From contig USJU01000038.1 in the NCBI GenBank assembly GCA_900555085.1, positions 1-12,901 on the forward strand: a stretch of 12,901 nucleotides of DNA, read 5' to 3'. The position numbers and the translations under genes were made by a program. Positions 7,076-12,901 of the stretch are shown in pieces; position 1 is the first letter of the stretch, and every line of letters begins with the position of its first letter. The notes beneath the pieces were generated by a model that saw only the letters and a program-made list of their open reading frames with translations, did no database searches and was not told the origin of the DNA. The stretch comes from an uncultured Clostridium sp. Its GTDB lineage: Bacteria; Bacillota; Clostridia; TANB77; CAG-508.

Positions 7076-7771
7076 TTATTTTTTTATTTCTATTACAACT
7101 TTTCTATTAGGTTCTTTTCCTACACTGTGTGTTGTAACTTTTGGATTTTCTTGTAGTTTATCATGTATTATTTTTCTTTCAAAAGCACTCATTGGCTCTA
7201 ATTTAATAGATTTTTTATTTTTCATAACTGTTTTTGATACTTTAACAGCTAAATCTTGCAATGCTTTTATTCTTTTATTTCTATATCCTTCTATATCAAC
7301 TATTATACGATGTCTTTTTTCTAAACCTTTATTGCCTATTCTACTAATTAATGTTTGAAGAGCATTTAATGTTTCTCCTCTATATCCTATTAGTGAATTT
7401 AAGTTTTCACCATTAATATTTAAATTAACAATATTTTCATCTCTAACTATTTCAAATTTTGTATTTTCTTCATTAATTTGTTTTAAAAATTTATCTAAAA
7501 AATTACTAATATTGTTTTTAATTACATTAAATTCTTCCTCTGAAAGCTCATTTTCTTCAACTTTTTTTATGTTTTTATTTTCATTATGTTTTTCTTTTAA
7601 CTTTAATTCAACTCTTACAGTTCTTGGTGCTAATATATTAAAAAAACTTTTTTTATTTTCATCTTTTAATACAGTAACATCAACATCATTTTTACTAACT
7701 TTTAATTGTTTTAAACCATTTTCAATAGCTTCTGCTGTTGTTTTTCCTTCTGCTATAACAGTATTACTCAT
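7076..7771 (-). CDS. khpB: RNA-binding protein KhpB (Jag/EloR)
   Basis: KhpB/Jag is a cytoplasmic RNA-binding protein that, with KhpA, affects cell elongation and division in Gram-positive bacteria and is usually encoded next to yidC. The 231-residue protein has the Jag N-terminal domain (about 1-55, beginning MSNTVIAEGKTTAEAI), a charged linker (about 58-100), a KH domain with the GxxG loop GYRG (129-132), and a C-terminal R3H domain with the R-x3-H signature at Arg199 and His203. Its ATG overlaps the end of yidC by 8 nt, and its GAGGAGG site (7781-7787) lies in the last yidC codons, so the two are translationally coupled. The terminator-like hairpin downstream separates it from mnmE. Confidence 0.95.
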   Translation of the reverse strand: MSNTVIAEGKTTAEAIENGLKQLKVSKNDVDVTVLKDENKKSFFNILAPRTVRVELKLKEKHNENKNIKKVEENELSEEEFNVIKNNISNFLDKFLKQINEENTKFEIVRDENIVNLNINGENLNSLIGYRGETLNALQTLISRIGNKGLEKRHRIIVDIEGYRNKRIKALQDLAVKVSKTVMKNKKSIKLEPMSAFERKIIHDKLQENPKVTTHSVGKEPNRKVVIEIKK

Positions 7772-8651
7772 TTTCTTTTTCCTCCTCTTTATCGAAAACT
7801 TTATTTAAAACTAATCTTTCTGCAATCATTAAAATATTATTCATAAGCCAATATAAAGCAAGTCCTAAAGGTGCTATTATAGCAATAGATAATGACATAA
7901 TTGGCATAAATAATGACATACTTTTATTTGCTTGTTCCATTGGGTCAACTTCTTCTTCGTCTTTCTTTAATGCTTTTTCTTCATTGTTTTCTATAATAAT
8001 TTGTTCATTTTCTTCTTTCTTTTTATTTTGCATTTTCTTTTGAGTTGCATTTGTTATTTTTAAAGAAATAATTGAAGATATAACATATAAAGCAGGAATT
8101 ACATAAACTTTCCAGTCATTTAAACTTTGTGTTAATACTTTACTTAAATCTAGTCCAAGAAATTCCATATTTAATTTTACTTGTTCATTGTCTTTTCCAT
8201 ATACTTGTATTATTTGAATTTCTGGATAATTTCCTTTACTTATATTTTGTTCTTGCTCTAATCTTTCTTTATAGTTGTTTATTTCTTGAGAATCTACCTT
8301 TTTCATATATGTTAAAGGGCTACTAACTAAATAAAACACACTAAGTAGAATAATAATTTGAGCAATAGAACTTAAGCATCCGCTAAAAGGACTCATGTTT
8401 TCTTCTTTATACATTTTCATAACTTCCTGATTTAATTTTTCAGGATCATTCTTATATTTAAATTGAAGTTGTTTCATTTTATCTTGAATTTTAGCAGACT
8501 TCTTCATTGTTTTTTGTTGTTTTATAGATAATGGAAGCATTATTAATTTTAATACTATACAAAATATAATAATAGCTACACCATAATTATTTACAATTTG
8601 ATAAATAAAATTAAGTAAATAACCAAAAATATTTGCAAAAAAAGCAAACAA
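7764..8651 (-). CDS. yidC: Membrane protein insertase YidC (SpoIIIJ/OxaA type)
   Basis: YidC inserts and folds membrane proteins, alone or with SecYEG. The protein has about 295 residues with several hydrophobic segments. It shows the charged cytoplasmic hairpin after the first core helix (IKQQKTMKKSAKIQDKMKQL) and the MSPFSGC element before the next membrane segments. A Lys- and Glu-rich loop of about 40 residues precedes the last two membrane helices. No lipobox cysteine is seen near the N-terminus. The groove Arg usual in Gram-positive YidC (SpoIIIJ Arg73) appears to be Lys (IVLKLIMLPL, residue 35). I chose the TTG start at 8649-8651 because GAGGTGAT (8656-8663) lies ahead of it; the GTG at 8658-8660 is inside that binding site. 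It follows yidD by 14 nt and overlaps khpB by 8 nt. Confidence 0.94.
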   Translation of the reverse strand: MFAFFANIFGYLLNFIYQIVNNYGVAIIIFCIVLKLIMLPLSIKQQKTMKKSAKIQDKMKQLQFKYKNDPEKLNQEVMKMYKEENMSPFSGCLSSIAQIIILLSVFYLVSSPLTYMKKVDSQEINNYKERLEQEQNISKGNYPEIQIIQVYGKDNEQVKLNMEFLGLDLSKVLTQSLNDWKVYVIPALYVISSIISLKITNATQKKMQNKKKEENEQIIIENNEEKALKKDEEEVDPMEQANKSMSLFMPIMSLSIAIIAPLGLALYWLMNNILMIAERLVLNKVFDKEEEKENE

Positions 8652-8655
8652 TAAA

Positions 8656-8663
8656 ATCACCTC
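8656..8663 (-). promoter_or_regulatory. Ribosome binding site that sets the yidC TTG start
   Basis: GAGGTGAT is an exact complement of the 16S rRNA 3' end. With GAGG at 8660-8663 it leaves 8 nt to the TTG at 8649-8651, the usual spacing. The GTG at 8658-8660 overlaps this site and so cannot be the start that uses it. Confidence 0.75.
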
Positions 8664-8665
8664 AT

Positions 8666-8884
8666 TTATTTAAGTGGATCATATCCACCTTTTGAAATAG
8701 GATTACATCTTAAAATTCTTTTAATTCCTTTAAAAATACCTTTAATTGCTCCATATTTTTCTATAGCTTGTCTTGTATATTCTGAACAAGTTGGATAGAA
8801 TTTACACTCTACCCCATTTTTACGAAAATATATTGATATATTTTTTTGATAAAAAATAATTAACTTAATTAATATTTTTTTCAT
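8666..8884 (-). CDS. yidD: Membrane protein insertion efficiency factor YidD
   Basis: YidD is a small membrane-associated protein thought to help YidC-dependent insertion. The 72-residue product has the family signature ECKFYPTCSEYT (26-37) with its paired cysteines, RCNP (59-62) and the C-terminal GGYDPL (66-71). The N-terminus (about 1-20) is basic and hydrophobic and could be an amphipathic membrane anchor. Its ATG overlaps the rnpA TGA by 4 nt (ATGA), with GGAGAT upstream inside rnpA, so translation is coupled. yidC follows 14 nt later. Position between rnpA and yidC is the standard arrangement. Confidence 0.95.
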   Translation of the reverse strand: MKKILIKLIIFYQKNISIYFRKNGVECKFYPTCSEYTRQAIEKYGAIKGIFKGIKRILRCNPISKGGYDPLK

Positions 8885-9219
8885 AATATCTCCGCACTTT
8901 TTAATATTTTAACCATATCTTCTTTTACGTCATTAAAAGTTATTTCTTCAATATTTTGATTTTTTCTGCATATAAAAACAATACTGTATCCTGTTTTCAT
9001 ATTCTTTTCAAGAAGTCTATAGTTTTCTCTTATTAGCCTTTTTACCCTATTTCTTTTTACTGCCTTTGCTAATTTAACACCTACGGCTATACCTATGTAA
9101 TTTATTTCTTTATTATTATTTTTTATATAAATGTCAATACATTTCCCTTTATAATATTTACCTTTTTTTAATATATTTTTAAAATGATAATTTTTTTTCA
9201 ATGTATCCGTTTTTAACAT
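8881..9219 (-). CDS. rnpA: Ribonuclease P protein component
   Basis: RnpA is the protein subunit of RNase P, which with the catalytic RNA removes the 5' leader of precursor tRNAs. The 112-residue basic protein carries the conserved KRNRVKRLIRE block (55-65) that contacts RNase P RNA, after a central beta region (YIGIAVGVKLAKAV). An AAGGTGAG site stands just before the ATG at 9217-9219. It is the second gene of the rpmH operon, separated from rpmH by a 63-nt spacer with a strong hairpin, and overlaps yidD by 4 nt. Confidence 0.96.
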   Translation of the reverse strand: MLKTDTLKKNYHFKNILKKGKYYKGKCIDIYIKNNNKEINYIGIAVGVKLAKAVKRNRVKRLIRENYRLLEKNMKTGYSIVFICRKNQNIEEITFNDVKEDMVKILKSAEIL

Positions 9220-9236
9220 TTTTTCTCACCTTAATA

Positions 9237-9270
9237 TTAACAAAGGCCACTTTTTATCGCGGCCTGTTAA
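9237..9270 (-). promoter_or_regulatory. Conserved-looking hairpin between rpmH and rnpA
   Basis: On the minus strand the RNA would fold as UUAACA-GGCCGC, an 8-nt loop GAUAAAAA, then GUGGCC, a UU bulge and UGUUAA. This is 12 bp with one G-U pair and a 2-nt bulge. No T run follows, so it is not a standard terminator. A processing site or stabiliser that sets different rpmH and rnpA mRNA levels is a reasonable guess. Confidence 0.6.
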
Positions 9271-9282
9271 CTTTTATGAATT

Positions 9283-9417
9283 TTAAGCTGTTAATTTTTT
9301 TCTTCCTTTAGCTCTTCTTGCTTTTAATACAGCTCTACCTGCTCTAGTTTTCATTCTTTTCATAAAACCATGTTCTTTACTTCTTTGTCTTTTTTTAGGT
9401 TGAAATGTTCTTTTCAT
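9283..9417 (-). CDS. rpmH: 50S ribosomal protein L34
   Basis: This 44-residue, very basic protein reads MKRTFQPKKRQRSKEHGF at its start and ends AKGRKKLTA, matching ribosomal protein L34 along its whole length. L34 is a late-assembling component of the large subunit. The ATG at 9415-9417 follows a strong GGAGGTG site with normal spacing. It is the first gene of the leftward operon, with a consensus promoter about 75 bp upstream, next to oriC as in most bacteria. Confidence 0.97.
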   Translation of the reverse strand: MKRTFQPKKRQRSKEHGFMKRMKTRAGRAVLKARRAKGRKKLTA

Positions 9418-9490
9418 ATTTAGCACCTCCCATACAATTCAATATTATATATATAACCTTTTAGGATATTAATCTTCCCTAAGCATAAAG

Positions 9491-9520
9491 ATTATAACCC
9501 AAAAGACATAGATTTGTCAA
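9491..9520 (-). promoter_or_regulatory. Promoter of the rpmH-rnpA-yidD-yidC-khpB operon
   Basis: On the minus strand perfect TTGACA (9515-9520) and perfect TATAAT (9491-9496) are separated by 18 bp. The leader to rpmH would be about 65 nt. This is the strongest promoter match in the window, as expected for a ribosomal protein gene. Confidence 0.88.
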
Positions 9521-9618
9521 TGCCTTTTTATTTTTTATGTAATTTTTTTGTAATATAACATTTTATCCACAATTTTTTCCACATTATGCACAAGAAAAAA
9601 ATTTTTTTTTAGTTTTTA

Positions 9619-9648
9619 TTGACTATTATTGTATAATTTTGATATTAT
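9619..9648 (+). promoter_or_regulatory. Promoter of dnaA
   Basis: TTGACT (9619-9624) and TATTAT (9643-9648) are separated by 18 bp. Transcription would start near 9655, leaving a leader of about 150 nt that contains an inverted pair of DnaA boxes, so DnaA could repress its own gene there. Confidence 0.7.
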
Positions 9649-9720
9649 ATAAAACTAATAGGAAATAGACATTTCAAAAGAGATTTAAATTTGCATTATT
9701 TTATATTTCAAAAGTGTTAC

Positions 9721-9760
9721 AAAGTTTTCCACATATGTTGAAAACTTTGTGGAAAACTTT
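9721..9760. repeat. 13-bp inverted repeat made of two DnaA boxes in the dnaA leader
   Basis: AAAGTTTTCCACA (9721-9733) and TGTGGAAAACTTT (9748-9760) are exact inverse copies separated by 14 nt. Each arm contains a TTTTCCACA DnaA box. As DNA it offers two facing DnaA sites; as RNA it could form a stable hairpin about 47 nt before the dnaA start. Confidence 0.85.
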
Positions 9761-9807
9761 TTACGTATTTCTCTGAATTTTATCTATTAAGAAAGGATTT
9801 GAAAATT

Positions 9808-11160
9808 ATGTCTTATGAAGCAAAAGAACTATGTACAAAAGCTAAAGAACTTCTAAAAAAAGAAATGACAAACATATCTTATGAAACATGGATTAAAAAC
9901 ATAGAAATTCAAAAAATTACAAATGATACAATAACAATATTAGTATCTGCAACATTTCATAAAGATACATTAAAAAATAGATATTATGATTTAATTTTTA
10001 ATACTTTTAAATTTCTAACAAATAAAGAATATAAAATAGAATTTCTTTCAATGGAAGATGTTTCTAAGGATGATTCTCTAGAAAATCTAGAAAATTCAGA
10101 TGATTCACATATTAATAATTCAAAAATTAACACATCATTAAATCCTAAATATACTTTTGAAACTTTTGTAGTTGGAAATAACAATAGATTTGCGCATGCT
10201 GCATCTTTAGCTGTAGCAGAATCTCCAGCAACATCTTATAACCCATTATTTTTATATGGTGGTGTTGGTTTGGGGAAAACTCACTTAATGCATGCTATTG
10301 GTAATAAAATATTATCTAATAATCCATCATCAAAAATTTTATATGTTACTTCGGAAAAATTTACAAACCAATTAATTAATGCAATAAAAGATGCAAAAAC
10401 AGAAGCTTTTAGAAATAAATATAGATATGTTGATGTTTTACTTATAGATGATATTCAATTTATTGCTGGAAAAGAGAGAATACAAGAAGAATTTTTCCAC
10501 ACTTTTAATTCTTTACATGAAGATGGAAAACAAATAATTCTTTCTAGTGATAGACCACCTAGAGAAATTCAATTATTAGAAGATAGATTAGTTTCTAGAT
10601 TTGAATGGGGATTAATAGCAGATATTTCAAACCCAGATTATGAAACTCGTTTAGCTATTTTGAGAAAAAAAGCAGAAACAGATAATGTTGTTGTTGATGA
10701 CGATATATTATCCAATATTGCAAATAGAGTTTCTTCAAATATTAGGGAATTAGAAGGAGTTTTTAATAAATTAGTTGCTTTTTCAACTTTATCTAAAGGT
10801 CCAATAACTATTGAAATGGCAGAAAAAGCAATAAATGATATATCTTCACAAAACAACAATGTAATTTCTTCAGACTATATTCAAGAAGAAGTTGCAAAAT
10901 ATTTTAATATAAATAAAAAAGATTTAAAAAGCTCTAAACGTTCTAATAATATTGCTTATCCAAGACAAATTGCAATGTACTTATGTAGAGAACTTGCTAA
11001 TATGTCTTTTCCAAAAATAGGTGAAGATTTTGGTAATAGAGATCACACTACTGTTATGCATGGATGTAATAAAATAGAAAAAGAAATAGAAAATAATACT
11101 AACACAAAACTAATTGTGGAAAGTGTGCAAAAAATGATTTTAGAAAAAAAGTCAAAGTAA
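9808..11160 (+). CDS. dnaA: Chromosomal replication initiator protein DnaA
   Basis: DnaA is the AAA+ ATPase that binds DnaA boxes, opens oriC and helps load the replicative helicase. The protein has 450 residues, normal for the family. Domain I (about 1-80) is followed by a short Ser/Asn/Asp-rich linker (about 84-112). Domain III has Walker A GGVGLGKT (151-158) and Walker B LLIDD (211-215), with LEDRLVSRFEWG at 257-268. Domain IV carries the DnaA signature DFGNRDHTTVMHGCNKIE (407-424), whose Arg-Asp-His-Thr-Thr contact DnaA boxes. An upstream TTG (9799-9801) would add three residues, but AAAGGA (9792-9797) is placed 10 nt before the ATG at 9808 and only 1 nt before the TTG. Boxes in its leader suggest autoregulation. 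Confidence 0.98.
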   Translation: MSYEAKELCTKAKELLKKEMTNISYETWIKNIEIQKITNDTITILVSATFHKDTLKNRYYDLIFNTFKFLTNKEYKIEFLSMEDVSKDDSLENLENSDDSHINNSKINTSLNPKYTFETFVVGNNNRFAHAASLAVAESPATSYNPLFLYGGVGLGKTHLMHAIGNKILSNNPSSKILYVTSEKFTNQLINAIKDAKTEAFRNKYRYVDVLLIDDIQFIAGKERIQEEFFHTFNSLHEDGKQIILSSDRPPREIQLLEDRLVSRFEWGLIADISNPDYETRLAILRKKAETDNVVVDDDILSNIANRVSSNIRELEGVFNKLVAFSTLSKGPITIEMAEKAINDISSQNNNVISSDYIQEEVAKYFNINKKDLKSSKRSNNIAYPRQIAMYLCRELANMSFPKIGEDFGNRDHTTVMHGCNKIEKEIENNTNTKLIVESVQKMILEKKSK

Positions 11161-11185
11161 ATAAATAAAAAATTTGATTTTTTAT

Positions 11186-11232
11186 AAACTTAAGTTTGGC
11201 AAAAAATTATTTCAAAAAAGTATCTTAAGTTT
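11186..11232 (+). terminator. Possible weak terminator or inverted repeat after dnaA
   Basis: AAACTTAAG (11186-11194) and CTTAAGTTT (11224-11232) are exact inverse copies, 9 bp, with a 29-nt A/T-rich loop. Only a run of four T residues overlaps the end, so termination would be weak. Confidence 0.35.
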
Positions 11233-11478
11233 TACTTACGGAAGCAACTTATTAGATATTCACATGTTGATTGTTAATTGTGTGTATAAAACTTGTTGAA
11301 AACATTCTTTTCCACATATTATTTTTTTATTGTGGAAATCATTGTAAAACATTCCACAAAATCTTAAACAATAAAAAGCCTACGGCCAAAAAGATTATTT
11401 ATAGTTTTCCACCTAATTAACAAGACCTAATACTATTGCTTCTATAATTATATTAATATATAAAAGGAGTTGACAAAA
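11233..11478. other. oriC: Right part of oriC: DnaA boxes and AT-rich unwinding region between dnaA and dnaN
   Basis: The dnaA-dnaN gap contains no gene. Likely DnaA boxes are TTATACACA (11281-11289, minus), TTTTCCACA (11308-11316, plus) and ATTTCCACA (11331-11339, minus). Weaker ones are ATATTCACA (11256-11264), CATTCCACA (11350-11358) and TTTTCCACC (11405-11413), all plus. A nearly pure A/T segment follows at 11443-11463. The arrangement matches the unwinding half of the B. subtilis bipartite origin. No good dnaN promoter stands out; TATAAT at 11443-11448 lacks a convincing -35. Confidence 0.8.
11427..11450. promoter_or_regulatory. DnaA-trio-like element at the unwinding region
   Basis: After the box at 11405-11413, plus-strand triplets from 11427 read CTA ATA CTA TTG CTT CTA TAA TTA. 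The opposite strand read 3' to 5' is GAT TAT GAT AAC GAA GAT ATT AAT. Seven of eight have A in the middle and five fit the published trio pattern 3'-(G/A)A(T/A)-5'. In B. subtilis such trios guide DnaA onto single-stranded DNA during opening. Confidence 0.5.
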
Positions 11479-12594
11479 ATGAAAATAGTTTGTGAAAAGG
11501 ATAAAATCCTTAAAGCTATTAATTCCGTAGTAAAAGCTGTTGCTTCTAAAACAACAATGCCTATACTAGAAGGAATTTTAATTCAAACAAATGATAATGA
11601 AATAAAATTAACTACCTATGATTTAGAAATAGGTATAGAATATGTAATAGAAAGTGAAGTTTTAGAACAAGGTTCAACAGTAGTTAATGCTGTTATGTTT
11701 AGTGAAATAATAAGAAAATTACCAGATACAGAAATAAATATTTCATTAAATGAAAATAATTTATTAGTAATAGAATGTGAAGGTTCTTTATACAAATTAG
11801 CAACAATGAATCCAGAAGAATTTCCAGAATTACCTAGAATAGAAGTTGAAAATTCAATTCAAATAGAACAAAATATATTAAAAAATATGATAAGAAGAAC
11901 AATTTTTGCAGTAAGTACAGAAGAAAACAGACCAATTTTTACAGGATGTTTATTTGAAGTTGTTAATAATAAATTAAATGTAGTTGCAGTAGATGGATTT
12001 AGATTAGCTTGGAGAACGAATTTCTTAAATGTAGAAGCAAATGATTTTAGTGCTGTAATTCCTGGAAAAACTTTAAATGAAGTTAATAAAATAATTTTAG
12101 ATTCTTTTGATATAGTAAAAATAGGTGTTTCTAAAAACCAAGCATTATTTGAAATGGATAATTGTAAAATTGTTACAAGAATTTTAGATGGAGAATTTTT
12201 AAATTATTCAAATGTAATTCCAAGTAATTGGGAAACAAGAGTAAGAGTAAATAAAACAAATTTACAAAATTGTTTTGAAAGAATAAGTTTAATTTCAGCT
12301 TCAAGTATTGAAAAAGAAAAAAAATACCCAGTAAAAGTAAGTGTTGATATTGGAAAATTAACAATTTCTTGTACAAACCAAACAGGAGATGCGAAAGAGG
12401 AAATGTTTGTATCAACAGAGGGAAAAAATATTGAAGCAGGATTTAATCCAAAATATTTCTTAGATGCATTAAAGGTTATTGATGATGAAGAAATATTTGT
12501 AGACTTTGGATCAAATATTTCACCATGTGTTATCAGACCTGTTGATGAAGGGGAATATACATATATGATATTACCTATAAGATTAAAAGAGTAA
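11479..12594 (+). CDS. dnaN: DNA polymerase III sliding clamp (beta subunit)
   Basis: DnaN forms a ring-shaped dimer that tethers DNA polymerase III and many other proteins to DNA. The 371-residue protein has three repeated clamp domains of about 120 residues each. It begins MKIVCEKDKILKAI, has the typical KTTMPILEGILI segment (about 26-37) and ends YMILPIRLKE, close to the family's C-terminal block that lines the partner-binding pocket. The ATG at 11479 follows AAGGAG (11464-11469) by 9 nt. A TTG at 11470 would add only three residues and sits directly against that site. It follows the right half of oriC and precedes recF by 19 nt, so the two are probably co-transcribed. Confidence 0.97.
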   Translation: MKIVCEKDKILKAINSVVKAVASKTTMPILEGILIQTNDNEIKLTTYDLEIGIEYVIESEVLEQGSTVVNAVMFSEIIRKLPDTEINISLNENNLLVIECEGSLYKLATMNPEEFPELPRIEVENSIQIEQNILKNMIRRTIFAVSTEENRPIFTGCLFEVVNNKLNVVAVDGFRLAWRTNFLNVEANDFSAVIPGKTLNEVNKIILDSFDIVKIGVSKNQALFEMDNCKIVTRILDGEFLNYSNVIPSNWETRVRVNKTNLQNCFERISLISASSIEKEKKYPVKVSVDIGKLTISCTNQTGDAKEEMFVSTEGKNIEAGFNPKYFLDALKVIDDEEIFVDFGSNISPCVIRPVDEGEYTYMILPIRLKE

Positions 12595-12613
12595 TATTAA
12601 ATGGGGAATAGTA

Positions 12614-12901
12614 ATGTATATAACAACAGTAAAATTACAGAATTTTAGAAATTATGAAAATGAAATAATTAATTTAGATAAAAATATTAATATATTTTAT
12701 GGAGAAAATGCACAAGGAAAAACGAATATATTAGAAGCTGTATTTATTGCTGCAATGGGAAAATCATTTAGAGCAAAAAAAGATAAAGAACTTATTAAAT
12801 TTAATGAAAATAATTGTAGTATAGAAATTAATTTTATAAGAAATAGTTTAGAAAAGAAAATTAAAATTAATTTTAATGAAAAAAAACAAATTACAATTAA
12901 T
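12614..12901 (+). CDS. recF: DNA replication and repair protein RecF, 5' part only
   Basis: The first 96 residues are visible and the gene continues past the right edge. RecF is an SMC-like ATPase that acts with RecO and RecR to load RecA at gaps. The N-terminus MYITTVKLQNFRNYENEIIN is the family start, and GENAQGKTN (30-38) is its Walker A motif, followed by LEAVFIAAMGKSFRAKKDKE, the conserved segment after it. The ATG at 12614-12616 has GGGGA (12603-12607) 6 nt upstream. An earlier ATG at 12601 is out of frame. It directly follows dnaN; the small S4-domain gene often found between the two in Firmicutes is missing here. Confidence 0.95.
   Translation, partial: MYITTVKLQNFRNYENEIINLDKNINIFYGENAQGKTNILEAVFIAAMGKSFRAKKDKELIKFNENNCSIEINFIRNSLEKKIKINFNEKKQITIN

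Larger units (their letters stand above)
9521..9798. other. oriC: Left part of oriC: DnaA-box cluster and dnaA leader
   Basis: The 390-bp gap between rpmH and dnaA holds divergent promoters and DnaA boxes. Three same-direction 9-mers lie together: TTATCCACA (9563-9571), TTTTCCACA (9575-9583) and TTATGCACA (9584-9592). A pure A/T tract follows (9593-9618). Two more boxes, TTTTCCACA (9725-9733, plus) and its inverse (9748-9756, minus), form a hairpin in the dnaA leader. A 10-bp direct repeat ATTTCAAAAG occurs at 9671-9680 and 9705-9714. This matches the upstream half of a bipartite Firmicute origin. Confidence 0.85.

Noticed and set aside
11376..11396. GC island AAAAAGCCTACGGCCAAAAA in the dnaA-dnaN gap as a terminator
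   Set aside because: The stem is only GCC/GGC with a 3-nt loop and it is followed by A rather than T on the plus strand. Too weak to call.

Overview
This window is the replication-origin region of a very AT-rich, low-GC Gram-positive bacterium, most likely in the class Clostridia (Firmicutes). The evidence is the classic gene order around dnaA, strong AGGAGG-type ribosome binding sites, A/T-ending codons, TTGACA/TATAAT-like promoters and TGA used as a stop. I cannot name a genus. Genes left of about 9,420 are all on the minus strand and genes right of about 9,800 are all on the plus strand, so transcription runs away from oriC on both sides.

Leftward arm, read outward from the origin: rpmH (too short for a standard ORF list), rnpA, yidD, yidC, khpB/jag, mnmE, mnmG, rsmG, then parA and parB, then two tandem tRNA-Ser genes (UGA and GCU), and finally the 5' part of a patatin-like phospholipase gene running off the left edge. 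A consensus promoter precedes rpmH, another precedes parA and another precedes the tRNAs. Hairpins divide the arm: one between rpmH and rnpA, a terminator or attenuator directly before the mnmE ribosome binding site, a 15-bp hairpin over the rsmG stop codon, and a clear terminator after the tRNAs.

Rightward arm: dnaA, a non-coding stretch of about 320 bp, dnaN, and the first 96 codons of recF. DnaA boxes lie on both sides of dnaA (9563-9756 and 11281-11413), so this is a two-part origin of the Bacillus subtilis kind. The right half ends in an AT-rich segment that resembles the DnaA-trio unwinding element.

The genes are core machinery: initiation, clamp and repair (dnaA, dnaN, recF), origin segregation (parA, parB), ribosome and RNase P parts (rpmH, rnpA), membrane protein insertion (yidD, yidC, with khpB beside them), and tRNA wobble or rRNA modification (mnmE, mnmG, rsmG). 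I found no mobile element, CRISPR array or defence system. The most notable observation is a one-base frameshift near the 5' end of mnmE. Secondary points are the hairpin before mnmE, DnaA-box hairpins in the dnaA leader, Lys instead of Arg in the YidC groove, and the absence of the small S4-domain gene often found between dnaN and recF.
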